Shown here: in pieces, positions 44,824-53,694 of the stretch | How positions within the stretch are numbered: the first letter of the stretch is position 1 | How the letters are laid out: every line of letters starts with the position of its first letter | From: JAJTFW01 sp046330075 | GTDB lineage: Bacteria; Bacteroidota; Bacteroidia; AKYH767-A; OLB10 | DNA length: 64,000 nucleotides | Assembly: GCA_046330075.1 (NCBI GenBank) | Contig: JAXLTL010000006.1 | Location: 133,886-197,885, forward strand | Reading direction: 5' to 3' | Program-made: the position numbers and the translations under genes | The notes under the pieces: model-generated | Databases searched by the model: none | The model's input: the letters and a program-made list of their open reading frames with translations, nothing else | Told to the model about the DNA's origin: nothing

Positions 44824-47800
44824 ATGAATGCTATGATGGATTACAATTTCCGGGATATCGAAGCGAAATGGCAGCGTTACTGGCGTGACAATCACACCTA
44901 TCGTACTGTGGAAACGCCCGGTAAAAAGAAGTATTATGTGCTGGACATGTTTCCGTATCCCTCAGGGGCAGGACTCCATGTAGGGCATCCGCTGGGCTAT
45001 ATTGCCTCCGATATTGTTTCCCGCTACAAGCGTTTAAGAGGATTCAATGTGCTGCACCCGATGGGCTATGATGCCTTTGGTTTGCCGGCCGAACAATATG
45101 CTATTCAAACCGGGCAGCATCCCAAAGTCACTACAGAGCAGAATATCCGCCGGTACCGTGAGCAGTTGGACAAAATCGGGTTCTCCTACGATTGGGAGCG
45201 CGAAATCCGTACCTGTGAACCGGATTATTACCGATGGACCCAATGGATTTTCATTCAGTTGTTTCATGCCTGGTTTAATTGTGAATCGAAGAAAGCCGAA
45301 CCCATTTCATCGTTGGTCAAAGTATTCGAGACGGAAGGTTTCGTTTGCTCGCAACCCCGTTTTCTTACTGGAGATATTGAGAAAGTAGTCGGACCGTTTA
45401 CTGCGGCTGAATGGAAGGCAATGTCGGAAAAGGAAAAGTCAGATGTGTTGTTGCATTTTCGATTGGCTTACCTCAGCGATGCCTGGGTGAACTGGTGCCC
45501 TGCATTGGGCACAGTGCTCGCCAATGATGAGGTGAAAGATGGCGTTTCCGAGCGCGGAGGATATCCGGTAGAGCGGAAAATGATGAAGCAATGGAGTTTG
45601 CGCATCACTGCTTACGCAGATCGATTGCTGCATGATCTTGATACCCTCGACTGGCCTGAATCGGTTAAGGAAGCTCAACGCAACTGGATCGGAAAATCGG
45701 AAGGTACGTCGATCCGGTTTAAGGTGGTGAAAACAAGTTCAGGGGCAATTAAGCAAAACCATGATTCACAAAACAACACTGGTTCCTTTACCGTCGCCGG
45801 GACCTCTCCCCAACACTCTCCAGAGGAAAATCGTGATCCCGTTGCTGGGGCCTCACCCCAACCCTCTCCAGAGGAGAGGGAGGATTACTTTTTTGCAGAT
45901 CCTAAAACCTATAAATATCTGAAGGAATTTGCCAAAGCAAACAGAAAAGAACAAACTCCAAGTGAAGCTAAACTTTGGGAAGCCTTAAGAAATAGTAATC
46001 TGGGATATAAATTCCGCCGACAAGTTATCATTGGAAATTATATTGCTGATTTCGCTTGCTTCAATCCAAAACTTGTAATTGAAGTTGATGGTGGAATTCA
46101 TTTGACAGCTGAACAAAAAGAGAAGGATGCTAATAAAAATGCAGATCTGAATTTCCATAATTTCTCGGTCATCCGAGTGACTGATAAGGATGTATTAGAG
46201 AATGTTGAAATTGTTGTTGATCGTATTCTAAAGACTATAAATAAGATCGAATCTTCTTCCCCCTCGCCTCTGGAGAGGGGGCCAGGGGGTGAGGCCCTTG
46301 GCAGCGAAGTGGCAAATACTTCAGATAGTTTTTCTTCCCCCTCGCCTCTGGAGAGGGGGCCAGGGGGTGAAGTCTCTGGCGGATTCGGTGAGGTAGAAGA
46401 TTGGAATGATCATGACCATTTCATCGAAGTCTTCACAACCCGCCCTGACACCATCTTCGGTGTTTCATTCGTGACCCTTGCTCCCGAACATGAATTGGTG
46501 AATAAACTCACGACCGACGAATACCGTCACAAAGTGGAAGAGTATGTGAAAGTAGCAACGAATAAATCAGAGCGCGAACGTCAGGCGGAGGTGAAAAAAG
46601 TGAGCGGTCAATTCACCGGTGCACATGTGATTCATCCTTTTACCGGCGAACATATTCCAGTCTGGATTGGTGAGTATGTACTCGCCGGATACGGTACAGG
46701 TGCCGTGATGGCAGTTCCCGGACACGATCAGCGCGATTATCTTTTCGCGAAACATTTTCATCTTCCCGTAAAGGAAGTCGTTGCAGGCGGAGATCTCTCT
46801 GCAGAAGCATATACGGCGAAGGATGGCAAGTTGGTGAACTCCGGATTCCTGAACGGGCTGGAAGTAAAGCAGGCCATCCGCGAAGCAATAACAGAGATTG
46901 AAAAACTGAATATCGGTAAGGGTCAGGTGAACTATCGTTTGCGTGATGCAGCTTTTGGCCGTCAGCGGTACTGGGGCGAACCTATTCCTGTTTATTACAA
47001 AGACGGAGTGCCGCATACGTTAGAAGAGTCGGAGTTGCCACTGATCCTGCCGGAGATTGATAAATTCCAGCCAACCGAAACCGGTGAACCGCCATTGGCC
47101 CGGGCTGCCAACTGGAAATACAAAGGACAATACGAATACGAACATACGACTATGCCGGGCTGGGCAGGTTCCAGCTGGTACTTTCTGCGCTACATGGATG
47201 CTAAAAATCGTTCCACCTTCGTATCGGAGGATGCCGTGAACTACTGGCAACAGGTCGATTTCTACCTCGGTGGTGCAGAACATGCAACAGGTCACCTCTT
47301 GTATGTCCGCTTCTGGACCAAGTTCCTTTATGATATGGGATATATCCCCGTAAACGAACCGGCAAAAAAACTGATCAATCAGGGAATGATACAGGGAGTG
47401 AGTGCATTTGTGTATCGTGTTACCGGAACACATCAGTTTGTTTCGCATGGTCTCAAGGACCAATACCAGACTACTCCGCTACACGTAGATGTGAGCATTG
47501 CCCCCAATCATATCCTCGATCTTGAGAAATTCAAAGCCTGGCGTGAAGATTTTGCCGACGCAACCTTTGTGCTGGAAGATGGAGTGTACAAATGCGGAGC
47601 GGAAGTAGAGAAAATGTCCAAGAGCAAGTACAATGTGGTAAACCCCGATGATATCATCGAAGAATACGGCGCAGATACACTTCGACTTTATGAGATGTTT
47701 CTGGGTCCTCTGGAGCAAAGCAAGCCCTGGAGCACACAAGGCATCAATGGCGTACATAATTTCCTGCGCCGTTTGTGGAGGATGTACAATATTCAGGAGG

Positions 47801-48291
47801 GGAAATGCGTACTGAGTGATGATGCACCTTCTCCTGCTGAATTAAAAGTGCTCCATAAAACCATCAAAAAGGTGGAGGAGGATGTAGAGCGTTTCTCCTT
47901 TAATACAACGGTGAGCGCCTTCATGATCTGCCTGAATGAATTGTATGATCTCAAGTGCAATAAACGGGCGATCCTCGAGCCATTGGTGATTATCCTCTCG
48001 CCGTATGCTCCGCATTTTGCAGAAGAACTCTGGTCGATGCTGGGACATACATCTTCAGTAACTGAAGCCATATTCCCGCAATGGAAAGAAGAGTATCTCG
48101 TCGAAAATGAATTCGAGTATCCGGTGTCCATCAACGGAAAAGTGAAGTTTAAAATTAATCTCTCCCTGCAGCTCTCCAAAGAGGAAGTGGAAGCCAATGT
48201 GCTCAGCTCCGAGGAGATGAAAAAACTGGTGCAGGGAGCACCTAAAAAAGTTATTGTCGTACCGGGCCGGATTGTCAACGTCGTTGTCTGA
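44824..48291 (+). CDS. leuS: Leucyl-tRNA synthetase with a DUF559 nuclease inserted in the editing domain
   Basis: LeuRS charges tRNA-Leu in the cytoplasm and hydrolyses mischarged tRNA in its CP1 domain. The 1155 residues exceed the roughly 930 typical of this phylum. HVGH (52-55) and KMSKS (930-934) are intact, and the CP1 start WIGKSEGTSIRF (from 288) and editing-site FTTRPDT (537-543) are present. Between these, where E. coli has a hairpin of about 12 residues, lie some 226 extra residues: two PQxSPEE-type repeats, a DUF559 domain (about 355-475, D409, E420 and D422 fit the PD-(D/E)XK site), then two SPSPLERGPGGE repeats. The frame is open throughout. The editing domain presumably tolerates the insertion as a loop. 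ABC-type core, anticodon-binding and C-terminal domains look normal. Confidence 0.95.
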   Translation: MNAMMDYNFRDIEAKWQRYWRDNHTYRTVETPGKKKYYVLDMFPYPSGAGLHVGHPLGYIASDIVSRYKRLRGFNVLHPMGYDAFGLPAEQYAIQTGQHPKVTTEQNIRRYREQLDKIGFSYDWEREIRTCEPDYYRWTQWIFIQLFHAWFNCESKKAEPISSLVKVFETEGFVCSQPRFLTGDIEKVVGPFTAAEWKAMSEKEKSDVLLHFRLAYLSDAWVNWCPALGTVLANDEVKDGVSERGGYPVERKMMKQWSLRITAYADRLLHDLDTLDWPESVKEAQRNWIGKSEGTSIRFKVVKTSSGAIKQNHDSQNNTGSFTVAGTSPQHSPEENRDPVAGASPQPSPEEREDYFFADPKTYKYLKEFAKANRKEQTPSEAKLWEALRNSNLGYKFRRQVIIGNYIADFACFNPKLVIEVDGGIHLTAEQKEKDANKNADLNFHNFSVIRVTDKDVLENVEIVVDRILKTINKIESSSPSPLERGPGGEALGSEVANTSDSFSSPSPLERGPGGEVSGGFGEVEDWNDHDHFIEVFTTRPDTIFGVSFVTLAPEHELVNKLTTDEYRHKVEEYVKVATNKSERERQAEVKKVSGQFTGAHVIHPFTGEHIPVWIGEYVLAGYGTGAVMAVPGHDQRDYLFAKHFHLPVKEVVAGGDLSAEAYTAKDGKLVNSGFLNGLEVKQAIREAITEIEKLNIGKGQVNYRLRDAAFGRQRYWGEPIPVYYKDGVPHTLEESELPLILPEIDKFQPTETGEPPLARAANWKYKGQYEYEHTTMPGWAGSSWYFLRYMDAKNRSTFVSEDAVNYWQQVDFYLGGAEHATGHLLYVRFWTKFLYDMGYIPVNEPAKKLINQGMIQGVSAFVYRVTGTHQFVSHGLKDQYQTTPLHVDVSIAPNHILDLEKFKAWREDFADATFVLEDGVYKCGAEVEKMSKSKYNVVNPDDIIEEYGADTLRLYEMFLGPLEQSKPWSTQGINGVHNFLRRLWRMYNIQEGKCVLSDDAPSPAELKVLHKTIKKVEEDVERFSFNTTVSAFMICLNELYDLKCNKRAILEPLVIILSPYAPHFAEELWSMLGHTSSVTEAIFPQWKEEYLVENEFEYPVSINGKVKFKINLSLQLSKEEVEANVLSSEEMKKLVQGAPKKVIVVPGRIVNVVV
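45796..46380. mobile_element. DUF559 element with paired inverted repeats, inside leuS
   Basis: Left of the nuclease domain are two copies of a GC-rich repeat (45796-45830 and 45844-45880), right of it two copies (46261-46297 and 46338-46376). Left and right copies are inverted: the inner left copy GGGGCCTCACCCC...CTCTCCAGAGG...GAGGG pairs with the inner right copy CCCTCGCCTCTGGAGAG...GGGGTGAGGCCC. The two right copies are identical over about 38 nt. The unit is about 585 bp, a multiple of three, with no stop codon. It encodes only the nuclease domain and the translated repeats. I infer a mobile unit from the repeats and the host gene; no target duplication was identified. Confidence 0.75.
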
Positions 48292-48318
48292 TCTCCCTTT
48301 ATAATATTGAATGAACGC

Positions 48319-49101
48319 ATGCAACTCTTACTCCAGCATATCGAAGCCCTAATTTTCGTTTCCGAGCAACCTATTGCCGGTGATGAAATTTTGTCATGTT
48401 TGAAAACCGCTTATGGATGGGAACTGAAAAAAGAACAGTTCCACAGCCTCATTGCGGAACTCAAGGAAAAATATCAGGCAGAAGAGTATTCTTTTGAACT
48501 GGTGGAGATCGCCGAAGGGTTTCAGTTTCTGACCAAGAAGGAGTACCATCATGCCGTAAGCACCCTTTTGCAGATTAAAGCCAAAAAGCGCCTGAGTACC
48601 GCAGCCCTGGAAACATTGGCGATTATTGCCTATAAACAACCATTGTCCAAGTCCGAAATTGAACATATCCGCGGGGTGAATTGCGATTATAGTATTCAGA
48701 AACTTCTTGAAAAAGAGTTGATTGTGATTAGTGGTAAGGGGGATGGACCCGGTAAACCCTTGCTGTACGCAACTTCGAAAAACTTCATGGATCATTTCGG
48801 ACTGAAGTCGGTGAAAGAACTGCCCAAACTGAAAGATCTGCATATTGCTGAAAATGAGATTGGTACGCCCTCAGATTTGATGGATTCGGATGTGCCGGTG
48901 GATATTGATCCGGATGCTATTCCGGTGGATTTACCCGATGGTAGCGAAGGAACAGTGATTCCGGAGGCTGAAAATGTGGAATATGAGGAGGGTGGTGAGT
49001 TCATTATTGAGGGTACTGTGGATGCAGAAGCCGGACTGGGCAATAATTTGGAACAGGATTTGTTAAACGGAGAAGAACAATCCGAACAAAAAGAAGAATG
49101 A
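48319..49101 (+). CDS. scpB: Segregation and condensation protein B
   Basis: ScpB forms the SMC-ScpAB condensin-like complex that compacts and separates chromosomes. I start at ATG 48319 (MQLLLQHIEALIFVSEQPI); a TTG at 48307 is in frame but less likely. The two winged-helix domains are seen (IEALIFVSEQPIAGDEIL and RLSTAALETLAIIAYKQPLSKSEIEHIRGVNCDYSIQKLLEKELI, with GPGKPLLYATSKNFMDHFGL). About 80 residues follow that are very acidic and proline-containing (DSDVPVDIDPDAIPVDLPDG), longer than usual. The last codons overlap the DUF3108 gene by ATGA. Confidence 0.95.
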   Translation: MQLLLQHIEALIFVSEQPIAGDEILSCLKTAYGWELKKEQFHSLIAELKEKYQAEEYSFELVEIAEGFQFLTKKEYHHAVSTLLQIKAKKRLSTAALETLAIIAYKQPLSKSEIEHIRGVNCDYSIQKLLEKELIVISGKGDGPGKPLLYATSKNFMDHFGLKSVKELPKLKDLHIAENEIGTPSDLMDSDVPVDIDPDAIPVDLPDGSEGTVIPEAENVEYEEGGEFIIEGTVDAEAGLGNNLEQDLLNGEEQSEQKEE

Positions 49102-49883
49102 GAACCTCCACCAGCGCCTTTTTGCTGATGCTCTTAATGCCGATCCTGGTCTCGGCACAGAATGGTCTTACCAAAGTGAAAAACCAGGCCTTTGGTCCGA
49201 ATGAAGTATTGGAATATCGCGTACACTATGGCTTCATAGATGCAGGAACCGCACGTCTTGAAGTGGATCCGGTTATGAAGAACCTGGGAGGTCGCTCTTG
49301 TTTTCGTGTACTTGGAACCGGAAAATCAGTTGGGGCCTTCGACTGGTTTTTTAAAGTGCGCGATCATTACGAAAGTTATATCGATTCGGAATCGATGGTC
49401 CCCTGGCTGTTCATCCGAAAGATTGAAGAGGGGAGCTATTCAAAAAATCAGAATGTCAGCTTCAATCACTTCAAAGCGACTGCGACCAGCGAGAAAAAAA
49501 CAATTCGCACTCCGGGGCAGGTTCAGGATCTGATCTCGGCATTTTATTATGCACGCACCCTCGATTTCGAGCATGCGGCGGTAGGTGATACCTTCCTTAT
49601 TCAGTGTTATCTGGATGATGAGACGTTCCCGATGGTAATTAAATACGCAGGCAAGGAAACGATCAAAACCAAACTCGGTACTTTCCGGTGTATCGTGTTT
49701 AAGCCTTATCTGCTCGAAGGTCGTGTGTTTAAGGAGAAGGAAGGAATGACTATCTGGGTCACTGATGATAAAAACAAAATTCCGGTTCGTGCACAGGCAG
49801 AAATAATGGTAGGTTCTATAAAAATGGACATTACCTCCTACAAAGGATTGCTGAATCCTGTTGCGCTGATTGCAAAAAAATAA
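49098..49883 (+). CDS. Secreted DUF3108 protein
   Basis: The 261-residue protein has a signal peptide (MRTSTSAFLLMLLMPILVSAQ) and the DUF3108 layout: FGPNEVLEYRVHYGFIDAGTA, ARTLDFEHAAVGDTF, TKLGTFRCIVFKPYLLEG and TIWVTDDKNKIPVRAQAEI.VGSIKMDITSYKGL. This family is a large beta-barrel-like periplasmic protein resembling lipid or outer-membrane carriers, but its function is not established. It overlaps scpB by ATGA, so it is translationally coupled. A bidirectional terminator follows at 49900. Confidence 0.92.
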   Translation: MRTSTSAFLLMLLMPILVSAQNGLTKVKNQAFGPNEVLEYRVHYGFIDAGTARLEVDPVMKNLGGRSCFRVLGTGKSVGAFDWFFKVRDHYESYIDSESMVPWLFIRKIEEGSYSKNQNVSFNHFKATATSEKKTIRTPGQVQDLISAFYYARTLDFEHAAVGDTFLIQCYLDDETFPMVIKYAGKETIKTKLGTFRCIVFKPYLLEGRVFKEKEGMTIWVTDDKNKIPVRAQAEIMVGSIKMDITSYKGLLNPVALIAKK

Positions 49884-49899
49884 CGTTGATGTGTTGACG

Positions 49900-49931
49900 A
49901 AAACGCCGCGTCCTGATGGATGCGGCGTTTT
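49900..49931. terminator. Bidirectional terminator between the DUF3108 gene and asd
   Basis: AAAACGCCGC and GCGGCGTTTT form a perfect stem with inner TCC/GGA pairing, between the convergent stops at 49883 and 49946. Confidence 0.9.
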
Positions 49932-49945
49932 CATTTACGTTTGTT

Positions 49946-50941
49946 TCAGGATTTCAAAAATCCTTTGCTGCGCATATACTCTGCAATCTGAACAGCATTG
50001 GTTGCCGCTCCCTTGCGCAGGTTGTCTGCTACAATCCAGCAGTTGAGGGTGCGATCCTGTGTTTCATCACGGCGCAGTCGGCCTACGTACACTTCATCAT
50101 TGCCTTCAGCATACAACGGCATCGGATAAAAAGAAGTCGCAGGATCATCTTGTACAACAATACCCTCTGAAGCTTCCAGCAGAGCCCGTACATCTTTTAA
50201 CGTATATTCCTGTTCAAACTCGATGTTCACACTTTCTGAATGTCCGCCAATCACAGGTACACGTACAGTAGTCGCGGTGACACGGATTGTATCATCTCCC
50301 ATGATTTTGCATGTTTCCTTCACCATCTTCATCTCCTCCTTGGTATACCCATTGTCGAGGAAAACGTCAATCTGTGGAAGAATGTTCAGGTCGATCGGAT
50401 GCGGATAGACGCGGTTTACCGGCTGATTGTTGCGTTCGGCATTCAGCTGATCCAGGGCTTTCGCTCCGGTACCACTCACGGATTGATAGGTGGAGACAAC
50501 CACACGACGAATCTTATACTTATCGTGCAGCGGCTTCAGCACCATCACCATCTGAATGGTGGAACAATTAGGATTGGCGATGATTTTATCTTCTGCGGTG
50601 ATTACATGTCCGTTCACTTCCGGTACTACCAGTTTCTTGCCCGGGTCCATGCGCCAGGCAGAGGAATTATCGATGACAACTGTTCCCGCCTCAGCAAAGC
50701 GCGGAGCCCATTCGTAGGATGTTGTTCCGCCAGCGGAAAATAAGGCCAGGTCGGGGCGCATAACAACAGCCTGTGCAGGAGTTACCACTGTATAGGTGGT
50801 GTCGCGGAAAGTGATTGGCCGTCCTGCCGATTTTTCAGAAGCCACAGGAATTAATTCAGTAACAGGAAATCCTCGTTCCTGCAAAATTTCCATCATTTTG
50901 GTTCCAACCAGTCCGGTGGCTCCTACAACTGCGACTTTCAT
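49946..50941 (-). CDS. asd: Aspartate-semialdehyde dehydrogenase
   Basis: Asd reduces aspartyl phosphate to aspartate semialdehyde with NADPH, a branch point to lysine/diaminopimelate, threonine and methionine. The 331-residue protein shows the NADP motif MKVAVVGATGLVGTKM, ALFSAGGTTSYEWAPRFAEAG, the catalytic cysteine in IIANPNCSTIQM, STYQSVSGTGAKAL, and the substrate-binding RVPVIGGHSESVNIEF. Length fits the family. It is a single gene between a terminator and a divergent secreted-protein gene. Confidence 0.97.
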   Translation of the reverse strand: MKVAVVGATGLVGTKMMEILQERGFPVTELIPVASEKSAGRPITFRDTTYTVVTPAQAVVMRPDLALFSAGGTTSYEWAPRFAEAGTVVIDNSSAWRMDPGKKLVVPEVNGHVITAEDKIIANPNCSTIQMVMVLKPLHDKYKIRRVVVSTYQSVSGTGAKALDQLNAERNNQPVNRVYPHPIDLNILPQIDVFLDNGYTKEEMKMVKETCKIMGDDTIRVTATTVRVPVIGGHSESVNIEFEQEYTLKDVRALLEASEGIVVQDDPATSFYPMPLYAEGNDEVYVGRLRRDETQDRTLNCWIVADNLRKGAATNAVQIAEYMRSKGFLKS

Positions 50942-51063
50942 GCTTTTTTAAATTATTCTGTTATTCAGTGCCTTGAATGCTGGAGTCGTTTATTAACGGA
51001 TATAAGCGTTTATTATACGACTAACCGCTGCCGGTCAAACTTCCTTTGCACCATACAAAAGTA

Positions 51064-53694
51064 ATGAAGGGATCGATCGTTTGCCGGGTTCTGTTGTGTT
51101 TATTGAGCCTGCTCCGGCCAGGTTCGCTGGCTGGACAAGTGTGGGATGACTTCAGCGATGGAGATATCACCAGTGGAGTGGTGTGGACCGGTGATACCGG
51201 TGCATTTATGGTGAGCGGTGGTGCTCTGAAGCTGAGCAGTTCCGGCAGCGATTCGTCCTTTCTCAGTACAGGTGTTGTGGCCATGGGTGATACGATGGAG
51301 TGGAGTGTACAGGTGAAGCTGAACTTCGCTCCTTCATCACTTAACTATCTCCGCCTGTACTTGTCATCCGACCAAACGAACCTGAAATCGCCACTAAACG
51401 GATATTTCCTGCAGCTCGGAGAAACCGGTGGTGCAGATGCCGTAGTGCTGAGCAGGCAAAGCGGGTATACTGTATTTCCGTTGTTGAGGAGTCGTGATAG
51501 TCTGGTAGCTCAGGCAGGAGAAATTCATCTGCGGGTACTAAGGCTGCCGGGAGGAATCTGGACCTTACAAACGGATCCTGAATGCGATGGGTCATGGTTT
51601 AATGAAGGCAGCATCACGGATAATTCTTTCACTACATTTCTCTACACCGGGATGAAGTGCGTATACACTTCTACCAATGCATCGGGATTCTCATTTGATG
51701 ATATCTATGCAGGACCCTTCAGAGAAGATACCATCGCTCCATTTCTAATCAGCGCAAGTATGGCAGGTGACTCATCAGTGCTCGTGCGTTTTTCTGAAGC
51801 CATGGATACTTCGCAGGTACTAACACCAGCTGTATATTCAATCGGTGGAGCAGGCGCACCACAAACTGTGTATTGTGCAGACCAGACTCATACGCTGATT
51901 CATTTGAAATACAGTCAGTCGCTTTCAACGCTTTTCAAACCACAGTTATGTGTACAGCAAGTGTCGGATGAAGCCGGAAATGTATTGTCAGGAAACGGAT
52001 GTGTTGATGTTCATCGGTTTGGTCCGGCGGTCACCGGTGATCTGCTCTTCACTGAAGTAATGTATGATCCTTCCGAGGCACCATCACTTCCCGATGCTGA
52101 ATACGTGGAGGTGTATAACCGCTCGGATCATTCTATTCTGCTCGATGGTTGGGAACTCAGTGATCCTACTACTACCGCTGTTATAATTGCAGATACGCTA
52201 CATCCCGGCATGTACAGGGTGTTTTGTGATCAAACGCATATGAACCTGTTTACAACAGCTGGAATAGATCACGTGAAAGGACTTTCCGATTTTCCCTCAC
52301 TGAACAATACAGGCGATCATCTGGAACTTCGAAACGCGGCAGGAGTTGTTATCGATGCCCTGACCTATTCTCCGGAGATGTATCGTGATCCCTTGCGCGA
52401 TGACCATGGCTGGTCGATTGAACGCATTGATGAAAATTTTCCGTGTCATGATGAAATGAACTGGAAAGGATCAGTTGCTCCCTCAGGGGGGACACCCGGT
52501 TCAGAAAATTCAGCTGCTGGGTTGTATGAAGACACCACTGGCATCTGGCCATCCTTTGTGTTTCCGGTAGATTCACTGCATCTCCTGATCGGTTTCAGTG
52601 AATATCCCGACACGACGGGATTTAATCCGGGTGTGGTGCTTTCTTTGTCAGGGTACGCAGGATCCATTTCCGAAGCGGTCTGGGATCCCTCATTACCACA
52701 GTTGATGGCAACAGTAACCATGCCGATGATGCCTGATAAATTGTATACGTTAAACATCAGTTCTTCCATCACTGACTGTGCGGGCAATCCACTGTCGCGG
52801 TGGAGCCGGATTGATTTTCTGTTGCCCTCCGATTCGGGTATAAGAGATGTGCGGATCAATGAAATATTATTTAATCCATATCCTGACGGGAGTGATTTTG
52901 TGGAAGTGTACAATGCCGGACAGCAGGCTGTAGACCTTTCTCATCTGCGGATAGCACATGCGGATGTATGGACAGGGCAAGCGGAAGATCCGGTTCCGTT
53001 TTCATCCCGTCCCCAACTGCTGATGCCCGGAGAATATGCAGTTGCAACCGAAGATATTACGGATATTCGTAGCCGTTATAAAGTACAGGACCCGCGCAAA
53101 CTGATACAAGCAAGCCTTCCTTCCTTTAATGACGACGAAGGTATTCTGGTGTTATTGAATCCGGCACTGCAGGAATTGGAACGTTATCATTACCGCGAAC
53201 TGCATCATTTCCCGCTGATCACGGATCCCGAAGGGGTATCCCTCGAACGTATCTCAACGCTCATTCCGTCCGACGATTCAACCAACTGGCACAGCGCTGC
53301 AGAAACAGCAGGGTTTGCCACACCCGGCATGAGAAATTCGCAAGCTGCGGATATCACAGTGAACGAACAATGGCTGTCGGCAACTCCTGTATTGTTTACA
53401 CCCGATAACAACGGCTACCACGATGTTCAGCAAATCGTCTGTCATCCTTCCCGGCCCGGTTTTGTTGTACATCTCACTTTGCTGAATGCACAAGGTGTAG
53501 CTGTTCGGTCGCTGGCGCGACAAGAACTGTTGGGAGCTTCCGGAAACTGGATTTGGGACGGTACTGATGATAGCGGACAACGACTGCCTCCCGGGATTTA
53601 TGTGATCCTGGCTGAACTCTTTCATATAGATGGTGAAACCAGAAAATATAAAACTGTAACCGTATTGGCAACACCTCTAGCGAATGGAAAATGA
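51064..53694 (+). CDS. Secreted lamin-tail-domain protein with FlgD/gliding-type C-terminus
   Basis: I start at the ATG at 51064 (MKGSIVCRVLLCLLSLLRPGSLAGQ); a TTG at 51046 is in frame. The 876-residue protein shows a lectin/concanavalin-like N-terminal domain (DFSDGDITSGVVWTGDTG), bacterial Ig-like domains (APFLISASMAGDSSVLVRFSEAMD), two lamin-tail domains (LLFTEVMYDPSEAP and VRINEILFNPYPDGSDFVEVYN, each with VEVYN), and a C-terminus LFTPDNNGYHDVQQIVCHPSRPG with WDGTDDSGQRLPPGIYVIL, which is FlgD-Ig-like and related to gliding-motility (type B) sorting domains. It is probably secreted. The ORF6N gene overlaps its end by 11 bp. Confidence 0.88.
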   Translation: MKGSIVCRVLLCLLSLLRPGSLAGQVWDDFSDGDITSGVVWTGDTGAFMVSGGALKLSSSGSDSSFLSTGVVAMGDTMEWSVQVKLNFAPSSLNYLRLYLSSDQTNLKSPLNGYFLQLGETGGADAVVLSRQSGYTVFPLLRSRDSLVAQAGEIHLRVLRLPGGIWTLQTDPECDGSWFNEGSITDNSFTTFLYTGMKCVYTSTNASGFSFDDIYAGPFREDTIAPFLISASMAGDSSVLVRFSEAMDTSQVLTPAVYSIGGAGAPQTVYCADQTHTLIHLKYSQSLSTLFKPQLCVQQVSDEAGNVLSGNGCVDVHRFGPAVTGDLLFTEVMYDPSEAPSLPDAEYVEVYNRSDHSILLDGWELSDPTTTAVIIADTLHPGMYRVFCDQTHMNLFTTAGIDHVKGLSDFPSLNNTGDHLELRNAAGVVIDALTYSPEMYRDPLRDDHGWSIERIDENFPCHDEMNWKGSVAPSGGTPGSENSAAGLYEDTTGIWPSFVFPVDSLHLLIGFSEYPDTTGFNPGVVLSLSGYAGSISEAVWDPSLPQLMATVTMPMMPDKLYTLNISSSITDCAGNPLSRWSRIDFLLPSDSGIRDVRINEILFNPYPDGSDFVEVYNAGQQAVDLSHLRIAHADVWTGQAEDPVPFSSRPQLLMPGEYAVATEDITDIRSRYKVQDPRKLIQASLPSFNDDEGILVLLNPALQELERYHYRELHHFPLITDPEGVSLERISTLIPSDDSTNWHSAAETAGFATPGMRNSQAADITVNEQWLSATPVLFTPDNNGYHDVQQIVCHPSRPGFVVHLTLLNAQGVAVRSLARQELLGASGNWIWDGTDDSGQRLPPGIYVILAELFHIDGETRKYKTVTVLATPLANGK

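Noticed and set aside
45796..46380. Intein or self-splicing intron in leuS
   Set aside because: The frame is open across the whole insert, no cysteine/serine at the left junction or His-Asn-Cys/Ser/Thr at the right junction is seen, and no group I/II intron core is visible.
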